Assembly: GCA_937961295.1 (NCBI GenBank)
Contig: CALGOK010000014.1
Span: 1-64,000 of the forward strand
Direction: 5' to 3'
Length of the DNA stretch: 64,000 nucleotides
Source: an uncultured Gemmatimonadota bacterium
GTDB taxonomy: Bacteria; Gemmatimonadota; Gemmatimonadetes; Gemmatimonadales; GWC2-71-9
Shown here: positions 8,566 through 16,106 of the stretch, piece after piece
Layout of the letters: each line of letters begins with the position of its first letter
Position numbering within the stretch: the stretch's first letter is position 1
Made by a program: the position numbers and the translations under genes
Notes under the pieces: generated by a model
Told to the model about the DNA's origin: nothing
The model's input: only the letters and a program-made list of their open reading frames with translations
Database searches by the model: none

Positions 8566-9345
8566 TCAGCTCCCCGCGCGGAAATCGCTCCACGTCATCC
8601 GGTACGACTCGCTCTCCGGCACCCATTCGGCGTTGAAGGTGCGCGGGTACGCCCACGTGGCGCCGGGGATCTCCGGCACCGGCAGCGTGAACGACTGCCG
8701 TTCCATCAGCTTGGCTCGGGTGACCATCGGCTCGATGAAGATCGGCCGGCCGCCGTAGTAGCCCACCACCATCGTCCCGCTGAACAGTTCGCTGGTGGCG
8801 TACTCGGACTCGAGCAGCGAGTGCATTCCCATGTTGGGGACGCAGGTGCCGATCAGCGTGTCGGTGCCGAGCATCTCGGCCACTGGCGGCGGCAGCGGCT
8901 CGTCGCGCAGCGTGTAGCCGGCCGGCACCGCAGCGGGCTTGGTGCGGTCGCTGCAGTCGATCGCCTGGCGCTCGGCGGCGGAGATGAAGTTGAAGTGGAA
9001 GTCGAAGTGGGGTGCAAAGAACGTCGGCGGCGGGTGGCCCATCGGCTCCCACGCGAAGGTGTAGTTCACCAGCCCGCTGGCGGCCTCGCTGCCGGCCGGC
9101 ATGGCGAGGTCGGCCTGGTAGGCGGGCGGCCACGACATCTCCATCGAGTCGGGGGCGCCGGCGATCGACGCGAGCGGCACGGTGGCCCCCACCGCGAGGA
9201 GCGAGTCGCCCTGGCTCCGCGACCAGGTGCAGGTCTGGCCGCCGAAGGCGTCGGCGCAGGGGCCCGCGGTCTCGACGATCTCGGGCGGGGCGGCGGTGCA
9301 GGCGGCGAGGGCAATGGGCACGGCGGCAAGGCGCAGACGTGGCAC
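8566..9345 (-). CDS. Exported lipoprotein, possibly DUF5602/TTHB210-like
   Basis: 259 aa with lipoprotein signal MPRLRLAAVPIALAAC (Cys16). The central segment FFAPHFDFHFNFISAAERQAI is distinctive and resembles the TTHB210-like (DUF5602) exported domain. I recall that family from Thermus and several environmental phyla, so the assignment is tentative. His residues in HFDFHF could bind metal. It is the first gene of a pair with the beta-propeller lipoprotein at 7302. The 273-bp upstream gap holds a word hairpin. Confidence 0.65.
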   Translation of the reverse strand: MPRLRLAAVPIALAACTAAPPEIVETAGPCADAFGGQTCTWSRSQGDSLLAVGATVPLASIAGAPDSMEMSWPPAYQADLAMPAGSEAASGLVNYTFAWEPMGHPPPTFFAPHFDFHFNFISAAERQAIDCSDRTKPAAVPAGYTLRDEPLPPPVAEMLGTDTLIGTCVPNMGMHSLLESEYATSELFSGTMVVGYYGGRPIFIEPMVTRAKLMERQSFTLPVPEIPGATWAYPRTFNAEWVPESESYRMTWSDFRAGS

Positions 9346-9390
9346 GGGCGGCTCCTGTGGGTGTGGGAGGAGCCGGGAATGTACTGCAGG

Positions 9391-9465
9391 GAGAAGTGAG
9401 GGGTGAGTCCTGAGACGTGGGGGGAGGGGACATTCTCACTCCTCGGGACTCGTTCCTCACTTCTC
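9391..9465. repeat. Imperfect inverted repeat (GAGAAGTGAGG words)
   Basis: The left arm 9391-9415 pairs with 9441-9465 (GAGAAGTGAGG and GAGTCC blocks conserved, short mismatches between). It lies in the gap upstream of the gene starting at 9345 and downstream of the gene ending at 9619. Nothing else recognisable is in this 273-bp gap. Confidence 0.6.
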
Positions 9466-9618
9466 GCGCAAGCGGACCATCCGCGGCCCGCCCCGTGCGG
9501 GCGGCGGACCGGGAGGTCGCAAGGGAGGAATATCTACTGCGGTGAAGCCGGAGGAGCAGCAACTTCTGCCGGCCTCACTGATATGGATGCTCCGGGGTCG
9601 GGAAGGGTTGCAGGGGGG

Positions 9619-10029
9619 TCAGGGGAGGTCGTCGGCCGGTCGCATCCGGGTGAACGGGAAGCCGTTGCAGCCGGTGCGCGGGGCGTCCCTGCGGGCGATG
9701 GTGACCCGGGCGGCGGAGTCGGCGGTGGGGGCGTTCCAGGTGGCGATGCAGAAGGCCCAGGTCCAGGGCGGCATCGCCTCGAGCGCCATCCAGTCGATCC
9801 GGGTCCAGGTGGAGTCGACGTTGCGGGCGATGAGGAACTGGCCGGCCGAGTCCCAGCGGGTGATCCGGTACCGGGTGCCGGGGTGATGGAGCCAGGCGGT
9901 ATCGGTGATGGTGTGCCGGGACCGGTAGTCGTCGATGAAGTCGCCGGTGACCGGCGACTGGGCGGCGAGTGGGGTTGTGGAGAGGGTGACTGCGAGGAGC
10001 AGGAGGGCGGGTCGGCGTGAAGCTGGCAC
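9619..10029 (-). CDS. Small exported protein of unknown function
   Basis: 136 aa from the GTG at 10029. The N-terminus is a signal peptide (ASRRPALLLLAVTLSTTPLAAQ, cleavage after AQ). The mature part contains a tryptophan-rich centre (DWMALEAMPPWTWAFCIATW) and two cysteines, so one disulfide is possible. No family recognised. It is divergent from the SARP regulator at 10127, so the 97-bp gap with the direct repeats could control both genes. Confidence 0.6.
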   Translation of the reverse strand: MPASRRPALLLLAVTLSTTPLAAQSPVTGDFIDDYRSRHTITDTAWLHHPGTRYRITRWDSAGQFLIARNVDSTWTRIDWMALEAMPPWTWAFCIATWNAPTADSAARVTIARRDAPRTGCNGFPFTRMRPADDLP

Positions 10030-10058
10030 GAAGGGTTCTCTGGGCTGGCGGGTCGCGG

Positions 10059-10084
10059 ATTTGAGGAGTATTTGAGGGTAGTGT
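10059..10084 (+). promoter_or_regulatory. Direct repeat at 11-bp period, candidate SARP operator/promoter
   Basis: ATTTGAGG occurs at 10059-10066 and again at 10070-10077, exactly 11 bp apart. A possible -10 (TAGTGT, 10079-10084) follows directly. SARP proteins are known to bind heptamer direct repeats at 11-bp spacing near -35, and the gene 43 nt downstream encodes a SARP-like protein. Autoregulation is inferred. Confidence 0.5.
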
Positions 10085-10126
10085 AGCACCCTTCCGGGGA
10101 CACCCTCTCCAGATGGAGGCCTCGAC

Positions 10127-13100
10127 GTGCTCCCCTTCCGCCTAGTCTGCCTGGGGCAACCGCAGTTGTTCGGTCCAGATGGCGAGCCGGTGCGCTTCCG
10201 GACTCGCAAGCACTTGGCATTGCTCGTCTACCTCGCCGTTGAGCCCCCAAGAGCGCACCGTAGAGATCAATTGGCCACACTACTTTGGCCGGATGCTGAG
10301 CTTGAGGATGCACGACACTCCCTCGCAACAGCCCTGTCGGTCCTGCGGGGCCGGCTAGGTTCGGACGCCTTCGACTCAACCCGGGACACCGTTCGATTGA
10401 GGTCCGGCCGGGTGGCCACGGATACCGAAGGAATTAGGACAGAGGAATGGATGACATCCGCCGACGAAGCAATCGGCTTGTTCCTTCAAGACTTCGATAT
10501 TCCCAATGCCCTAGCCTTCGGACACTGGGTAGACACCACGCGCGCCCGGTTGATCCCGCTTATTCATGATTCGCTGCTGCTCAGCATTGAGCGGTATCGT
10601 TGCAGTGGGAATCTACACCGCATGATGCTCGCTGCTGAACACTTAGCAGCGGTTGATGAGCTTTCCGAGCACGCCGTCCGCGCTCTCATCGAGGTGCGCA
10701 CGCTCGCGGGAGATCGGATGGGGGCGCTTCGGCTGTTCGACCGCTGGCGACTTCGTGCCGCCGAGGAATTCGGCGCGGCACCAAGCCGCGCGCTGCTAGA
10801 ACTCGCGTCGAGAATTCGCCGCGGTACAGTCGAGCGCCCCCAGTGCGCCGCCAAGACCCACACTCCGTTCATCGAGTACCGTCACAGCCCCATCGTCGGC
10901 CGAGAACTCGAGTATCGTGCTTGCTACCAGGCGTGGCAGCAGGCCAAAGCGGGGGCCTCACGGCTCATCTTAGTTCAAGGTGAGAATGGTGTCGGCAAGA
11001 CCACGATTGTCGACCGCGTTGCAAGCGCGGTTGCACTCGAGGGGGCGAGCACCGTCAGTGTCCAGGGATTCTCACTCGAGCGCGACCTTCCCCTCGGCTT
11101 CATCAGCACGCTAGTGAGTGAGCTGGTCGACCTCCCCGGTGCTGGTGGAGCCGATCCGAGACAGCTCGCAGTCTTATCCTCGCTTAGCCCGAAGGTCCAT
11201 CAACGGTGGCCTGGCCTGCCACCCTCGGGGCCCGACACTCGGGAGGACGCTCGCCTACGCATCGCGCAGGCGATAGTCGCTCTCCTCCTCGCCCTCTCTG
11301 AAGAAGCACCCCTAGTTATCGTGCTAGATGACTTCCATCAGGCTGACCCGATCTCGCTAGCAGTGGCACACCTCGTTCTTCGTCGTGCACAAGACTTGCC
11401 ATTGCTCGTACTGATGACGGCCTCTCCACAACCTAAAGGTGAGGAGGCCAGTAGGTATTGCCTGTCGCAACTGACTTCCTCTCTCGAGATCACGACGCTG
11501 GACGTTGAGCCGCTTCGCCCACTGGACGCACAAGAGCTACTCCAGAGCTTACTAGCAGACGACGATCCAGGGCCGTCCGTTCGGCGCGCGATACTGATCG
11601 CGGCGAATGGCAACCCACTACAGCTCGTGCAATTGGTGAGCGATTGGCGACAGAGAGGTGATCAGTCCTTCGCACTGACATTTGGTGCAATGACAACTGC
11701 GCCCACCACCTCACCGGCACTGTTGACGGGACACCTGCTAAGCGGCGTGCTGTCGGCGCTGGATCCGGACACTCGCGCTGTTGCCGATCTTGCGGCCGTC
11801 CTTGGTCGTCGCCTCAACGACTTGACAATGTATACACTTGTCGAGTCGCCGCTCCCGCGTACCTTGCGCGCGATCACGACGCTCATGGCGCATAGGGTAC
11901 TCCGCGATTCCGGAGGTCGCTTGGAGTTCGCCAGTGAGTCAGTACGCCATACTTGGTACATGGCGATAGCGGCGCCAATGAGACGAGCGCTTCACTCGTG
12001 TGTGGCAGACCGCCTTCAGAGCGCCCCGCGAAACACCCTGAACGGAGCATCACAACTCGAAGTGGCATGGCACCTGGTCCGGGCCGGCCGCACTGAAGAC
12101 GCAGCACCATTCCTCCTGACTGGCGCACGTGAAGCGATCCGGCTGGGAGCACCGCATGAGGCTGAGATTGCACTTCGCACCGGGATATCCACACTTCAGG
12201 GACGAGAGCGTCGCATAGCACAATTACTCTGGGCCGAATCCCTGCAAGAGCTTGGTCAATGGTCTTCGTCTATTCGCGTACTCAACCACCCTGAGGACTC
12301 TATCACCGGACCGGATGCGCATTGGCAACAGGTCCTGCGGGTAATCGGGGACCACTGGAGTCGTGGCGATGCGCGCAGTGAACACGAGCTGTGCGTGCAG
12401 GCTCTAGGCCGAATCGCGGCATCGCGCCAGCCCGCTGATGTTCGCGTTCGCGCTCTCAACGCCATTCCCTACCTCTTGTCGTACACGCACGACTCCTCGG
12501 GGATGGACCATTTCCGTGGCGCCCTTGACTCATTCGATCGGAGCAGCCTTGAACCTTATGACCACCTACAATTCCTTTCAGCGGCAGCTTGGTACTACGC
12601 AAACGTAGGCGACGTGACCCACGCTGTTGCGTTACTCGAGACGGCTGTAGGGTTGATCGACGATCACGGATACCGTAGTTCGGTTGCGATCCGGACATTG
12701 ATCGGTGCCGCTAGTACCAAGCTAATGAGTGGCGAGTATTCTTCGGCCCCTCCCTTACTAGATCGCGCCATGCGCCTTGCGACGGAACTTGACAATAGAC
12801 TCCATCGGGCGGCCGCATCGGCCAGCATGGCAATCGCGACGGGGCGTCTTGGAAACGTTGACCAACAGATCGCGTACGCCACGTTGTCTCTCGACACCCT
12901 TCGCGGTAAGGAATGCAGTATCATCGCGATAGCCGCCTCATTTGAGCGTGCGCTCGGCCTTGCGCTGAGCAATCATGCGAACGATGCCCGCTTGACGATG
13001 GACAATCTCGTCAGTTGGTCAGGCCCACAAGCACCGGCATGGCAACGTCAAGGCATTGGGCTGCTAAAGGCGGATATTTTGAAACTGCTAGGTGAGGAAC

Positions 13101-13459
13101 GTCGAGCAACAAGCGTCGCACGGAGTGCGCTCTCGTTAGGCACTGACCGCCCACTGGCACTCGATTTCGCTGGCCCGTTTGCGAGGTGGCAAGCGCTCGC
13201 GTCAACAACCCACGCTAGTCAAGTGCGGGCACTAGAGGGCATTCGGAAGTCAGTCTTGCCCCTACGGGGAATCCACGAGAAGGACCGAGCTGAGGCACTC
13301 GCCTCAGTCGTACTCCTTGAGGCGAGGCTCGGCAGAGAGACATCGGACGCGCCCAGGGAACTCCAGCGAGCATTGGCACGGCTGCCCCGACACCTGACGC
13401 AGGTCAATCAGCGACTGGGCCTAATGCAAACCGCCGGTACTGGCCGCGGAGAGGGTTGA
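10127..13459 (+). CDS. SARP/BTAD transcriptional regulator with AAA ATPase and TPR-like C-terminus
   Basis: Large 1110-aa regulator. Residues 1-95 form an OmpR-type winged helix (FGPDGEPVRFRTRKHLALLVYLA, LWPD, ALSVLRGRLG). Residues ~105-235 are the all-helical BTAD. An AAA_16/STAND ATPase follows: Walker A GENGVGKT at 285-292 and Walker B LVIVLDDFHQAD at ~396-407. The C-terminal 500 residues are helical repeat-like. GTG 10127 is preceded by GGAGG (10115-10119), 7 nt away. Such proteins typically activate secondary-metabolism or stress genes in response to a ligand or nucleotide state. Codon choice (many TTA, CTA, AGT) is clearly less GC-biased than neighbours, hinting at acquisition. It is convergent with the HD-GYP gene, 16 nt away. 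Confidence 0.88.
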   Translation: MLPFRLVCLGQPQLFGPDGEPVRFRTRKHLALLVYLAVEPPRAHRRDQLATLLWPDAELEDARHSLATALSVLRGRLGSDAFDSTRDTVRLRSGRVATDTEGIRTEEWMTSADEAIGLFLQDFDIPNALAFGHWVDTTRARLIPLIHDSLLLSIERYRCSGNLHRMMLAAEHLAAVDELSEHAVRALIEVRTLAGDRMGALRLFDRWRLRAAEEFGAAPSRALLELASRIRRGTVERPQCAAKTHTPFIEYRHSPIVGRELEYRACYQAWQQAKAGASRLILVQGENGVGKTTIVDRVASAVALEGASTVSVQGFSLERDLPLGFISTLVSELVDLPGAGGADPRQLAVLSSLSPKVHQRWPGLPPSGPDTREDARLRIAQAIVALLLALSEEAPLVIVLDDFHQADPISLAVAHLVLRRAQDLPLLVLMTASPQPKGEEASRYCLSQLTSSLEITTLDVEPLRPLDAQELLQSLLADDDPGPSVRRAILIAANGNPLQLVQLVSDWRQRGDQSFALTFGAMTTAPTTSPALLTGHLLSGVLSALDPDTRAVADLAAVLGRRLNDLTMYTLVESPLPRTLRAITTLMAHRVLRDSGGRLEFASESVRHTWYMAIAAPMRRALHSCVADRLQSAPRNTLNGASQLEVAWHLVRAGRTEDAAPFLLTGAREAIRLGAPHEAEIALRTGISTLQGRERRIAQLLWAESLQELGQWSSSIRVLNHPEDSITGPDAHWQQVLRVIGDHWSRGDARSEHELCVQALGRIAASRQPADVRVRALNAIPYLLSYTHDSSGMDHFRGALDSFDRSSLEPYDHLQFLSAAAWYYANVGDVTHAVALLETAVGLIDDHGYRSSVAIRTLIGAASTKLMSGEYSSAPPLLDRAMRLATELDNRLHRAAASASMAIATGRLGNVDQQIAYATLSLDTLRGKECSIIAIAASFERALGLALSNHANDARLTMDNLVSWSGPQAPAWQRQGIGLLKADILKLLGEERRATSVARSALSLGTDRPLALDFAGPFARWQALASTTHASQVRALEGIRKSVLPLRGIHEKDRAEALASVVLLEARLGRETSDAPRELQRALARLPRHLTQVNQRLGLMQTAGTGRGEG

Positions 13460-13475
13460 TCACGGGAATGACAGG

Positions 13476-14951
13476 TTACCTATCACCGGCAGCTCTTGTC
13501 GGAGCAGCGGACTTGCTCGAGGGTGATCGACCAGACCGGATCGCTTCATGTGCTCGCGCTCGAATCCGTGGCTGAGGCAAGTACTCGGGTATGCTGGATG
13601 GGTCCGAGATCAGGCGACGAACAGTCACCGAATTTACGGTGAGATCGACAAGATCCGAGTCAAATTGGGTCGATCGTCCCTTGTTAAGTTCCGACAACAC
13701 GACCTCGAGCGAGAGTGCCTTTCGGTACGGTCGATTGGTTGTCATCGCATCCACAGTGTCGGCAATTGCGATGATCCGCGCCCCAAGAGGGATCGCGTCT
13801 CCTGAGATCCCATCCGGATAGCCCCTACCATCCCAGCGTTCGTGATGGTGGCGAACACAACTCACGACATATCCCTGGAACCTAGAGAACAATGAGACCA
13901 GCTCTGCACTTTTTGCCGAGTGGGTCTTCATGATCGCCCACTCATCCTCGTTAAGCTTACCCTCCTTCTGAAGGAGCGGCGCAAACTCTTCGTGGATCTT
14001 TCCGACGTCGTGAAGTAGTGCCGCGTTCTCGATGTCTTCGATCTCTTCAGGCGACAAGCCCAAATCCACAGCGATCGCTCGGGAAAGTCCGCAGACCCGG
14101 CGCGAGTGGCCCGATGTGTATGGATCACGGGCTTCGATGGCCTTCACCATCATCGCGAGTTGTTCCCGAACATTCAGTTCGAGCTCCTCATAGGCAAGAT
14201 CGAGCTCTTTGTGGACCTCCTCGAGCCGATTCAGCTTGCCATAGATATGTCGCGCGCCGATCAACGGTAGCACGATCACGAGGAAGAGGAAACGTCCGAC
14301 ACCTTGTGATTCATTTGACACCAGGAACAACCAAGCGACGACGATAGCCAGCGAACTAGCGGCAAGATCGTAGCCCAACACCCATACGGTGTTCGCGCGC
14401 CAAGTAGAAACTATCGGGCGATTGCTTGCCAACGCGACAACGGTGTTGACAAGGATGGAATTGGTGATGAAGTAGACCAGCGCCGCCAACAAGAACACGC
14501 CGACTTCGCCGAGTGCAACGTCGAAAGTGACTAGCCCTGCGGTCGCGGGGTCCAGAAACGCGGGGGGATGAACCCCTCCAAAGAAGCTGTAACAGATGAA
14601 CGTCAACCCGACCGAGACGATTCGCTCCGAAATATTGAATGCCGCCTTGATCAGCGGCGTTCGCTCATAGAGCTGTGAGATCGCCTTCACGACGCCAGCG
14701 GTCAGCGCACCCCAGAAGCCACCAAGGATCAAGCCGACTGCGAGGTGGAACACGAAGACCAGGGAGCCTGTGAGACCCCCGGACTTGTTCTGGGTCCGTG
14801 ATACCTCCAGCAGGCACCCGACAAAGAGGAGGCTGAAGAGCGCCCACGCGCCGGGAGCCTCGTCGCCAATGAGAGAGGTTCCCCACAGCACGACCGCTGC
14901 AGCGAGGACGACTCCGATCACGTACCGACGAACCGCGGCGTTGAAGGGCAT
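13476..14951 (-). CDS. Membrane HD-GYP cyclic-di-GMP phosphodiesterase
   Basis: 491 aa. Residues ~8-235 contain about six to eight hydrophobic helices, forming a membrane sensor of MASE type. A coiled linker at 240-270 leads into the HD-GYP domain. Visible catalytic elements: HSRRV (282-286), HDVGK with His314-Asp315, HHHERWDGRGYPDG with GYP at 377-379. HD-GYP enzymes hydrolyse c-di-GMP to pGpG/GMP using a bi- or trimetal centre. The ATG at 14951 has no Shine-Dalgarno, but a 24-codon ORF with an ideal one lies 31 nt upstream. A GGDEF gene lies at 16107, so the locus may both make and degrade the messenger. Confidence 0.9.
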   Translation of the reverse strand: MPFNAAVRRYVIGVVLAAAVVLWGTSLIGDEAPGAWALFSLLFVGCLLEVSRTQNKSGGLTGSLVFVFHLAVGLILGGFWGALTAGVVKAISQLYERTPLIKAAFNISERIVSVGLTFICYSFFGGVHPPAFLDPATAGLVTFDVALGEVGVFLLAALVYFITNSILVNTVVALASNRPIVSTWRANTVWVLGYDLAASSLAIVVAWLFLVSNESQGVGRFLFLVIVLPLIGARHIYGKLNRLEEVHKELDLAYEELELNVREQLAMMVKAIEARDPYTSGHSRRVCGLSRAIAVDLGLSPEEIEDIENAALLHDVGKIHEEFAPLLQKEGKLNEDEWAIMKTHSAKSAELVSLFSRFQGYVVSCVRHHHERWDGRGYPDGISGDAIPLGARIIAIADTVDAMTTNRPYRKALSLEVVLSELNKGRSTQFDSDLVDLTVNSVTVRRLISDPSSIPEYLPQPRIRARAHEAIRSGRSPSSKSAAPTRAAGDR

Positions 14952-14982
14952 ATGATTGGGAGGAAACCCCAGCTAGTTCGGC

Positions 14983-15057
14983 TTAACCCCAGCTTACAGT
15001 CTCAGCGCGGAAAAGACCCGCGATGAAATCCACCGCAGCGGCCAGCCATTCCAGCAT
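14983..15057 (-). CDS. Possible 24-aa leader or small protein upstream of HD-GYP
   Basis: ATG at 15057, stop TAA at 14983-14985, 24 residues beginning MLEWLAAAVDFIAGLF. It would form an amphipathic or membrane-associating helix. Its ribosome binding site AGGAGGTGA (15063-15071) is a perfect anti-16S match with optimal 8-nt spacing, far better than that of the downstream gene. A small hairpin (CGCGG 15006-15010 with CCGCG 15018-15022) falls inside the ORF. It could be a regulatory leader for the phosphodiesterase gene or an independent membrane microprotein. No homologue is known to me. Confidence 0.5.
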   Translation of the reverse strand: MLEWLAAAVDFIAGLFRAETVSWG

Positions 15058-15062
15058 GTGCG

Positions 15063-15071
15063 TCACCTCCT
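15063..15071 (-). promoter_or_regulatory. Perfect Shine-Dalgarno of the 24-aa ORF
   Basis: AGGAGGTGA on the minus strand, 5 nt from its end to the ATG at 15057. It is the strongest ribosome binding site seen in the window, yet no long reading frame uses it. The remaining 15072-15243 stretch shows only a small GCGGGTGCGAGCCCGC-type stem. Confidence 0.75.
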
Positions 15072-15243
15072 CTCCAAAGCCAAATACCCACTGAGAGGGG
15101 CAGATCCCGCTTGACCTGCCTGACGCTTCGCTTGTTTGGACCGCTCGGCTCCGCTCACTGCCGGACCCTGGTGTTTCCCCCCGTACTCCTTTCGGTCAAT
15201 GCTCCGTTACGCGGGCTCGCACCCGCAGGTTGACCTCAATTCC

Positions 15244-15993
15244 TCAGCCGGCGATCTGCCGCCGCGCCGACACCCAGCGATTGGTCGCATCCAGCACCGC
15301 GAACACCGCCGCATGCTCGGCACTCTCGCGCACCTCCGCCGACCCCACCAGCAGCGTCGAGTGCCGGCCACCCACCGCCTGCACCCCCGCCATGACCCAC
15401 GTCCGGTCGAACGCGTCGACCACCTGCGTTCCCTCGAGCGCCAGCGAGTGCCGCTCGAGCAGCCGCTCGATCACCCGCACCGCCGCCCGCGCCGCACTCT
15501 CCACCCGGTTGCGCGGCGTGTCGGGACCCTCCTCGGTGGCCGTCTCGACGTTCCCCTCGCAGGTGAGCGTCACCGTGGCCGTGACCCAGCGCGGCCGGCC
15601 CGCCGGCGCGATGAGCAGCTCCTCGAACAGCACCGCGCGCTGGTTGGCCTGCTGCCGCACCGCCACCTGCTCCAGCGTCCGCAACGGCTCCACCTCCGCC
15701 GTGTGCGCCACGCTGATCTTGCGATGGTCGACCCGCAGCCCCAGGTGCGCCAGCAGCGCACTCTCCACGTTGCGCACCACCTGCTTGGGCGTCTGCGCAT
15801 TGGTGGCCAGGATGTGGATCTCGCTCACCTCGCCCAGCGGCGTGGTCACCACCCGCGCCGAGAGCACCCCCTCGAGCGACGTCAGCAGATTCTCGGCCCG
15901 ACGCACCCCCCAGGGGTCGTTGGCCGGATCGATCGGAGACCCTCCCGCACGGGCCCCGGCAGGATCGCGAAACTGCTGCGGTGAAGCGGTCAC
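15244..15993 (-). CDS. Conserved protein of unknown function downstream of the Fe-S GGDEF gene
   Basis: 249 aa from GTG 15993, with AGGAA 6 nt upstream. Residues ~20-95 form a compact alpha/beta unit (ENLLTSLEGVLSARVV, EVSEIHILATNAQTPKQVV, LRVDHRKISVAH), a pattern I associate with a conserved domain of unknown function. The remainder (about 120-249) has a repeated AARAAVRVIERLLE / LEGTQVVDAF motif and could be a second copy of a related fold. No signal or membrane segment. It follows the ferredoxin/GGDEF gene at a 113-nt gap holding an R1 palindrome, so co-transcription is likely but not certain. Confidence 0.65.
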   Translation of the reverse strand: MTASPQQFRDPAGARAGGSPIDPANDPWGVRRAENLLTSLEGVLSARVVTTPLGEVSEIHILATNAQTPKQVVRNVESALLAHLGLRVDHRKISVAHTAEVEPLRTLEQVAVRQQANQRAVLFEELLIAPAGRPRWVTATVTLTCEGNVETATEEGPDTPRNRVESAARAAVRVIERLLERHSLALEGTQVVDAFDRTWVMAGVQAVGGRHSTLLVGSAEVRESAEHAAVFAVLDATNRWVSARRQIAG

Positions 15994-16078
15994 GGCATTT
16001 CCTGTCGTGATGGTCGTGCATGGTGGATGACCGATCGCCACCCGCGAGTGGCCGCCATCCGTGATTGTCACTCGCATC

Positions 16079-16098
16079 GCGCGCCGCAAGCGGCGCGC
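16079..16098. repeat. R1 palindrome (GCGCGCCGC, 2-nt loop)
   Basis: 9-bp arms 16079-16087 and 16090-16098 separated by AA, preceded by ATC and followed by CTGCG. It lies directly downstream of the GGDEF fusion gene, where it could act as a weak terminator or RNA-stabilising stem. Confidence 0.7.
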
Positions 16099-16106
16099 CT
16101 GCGTGC

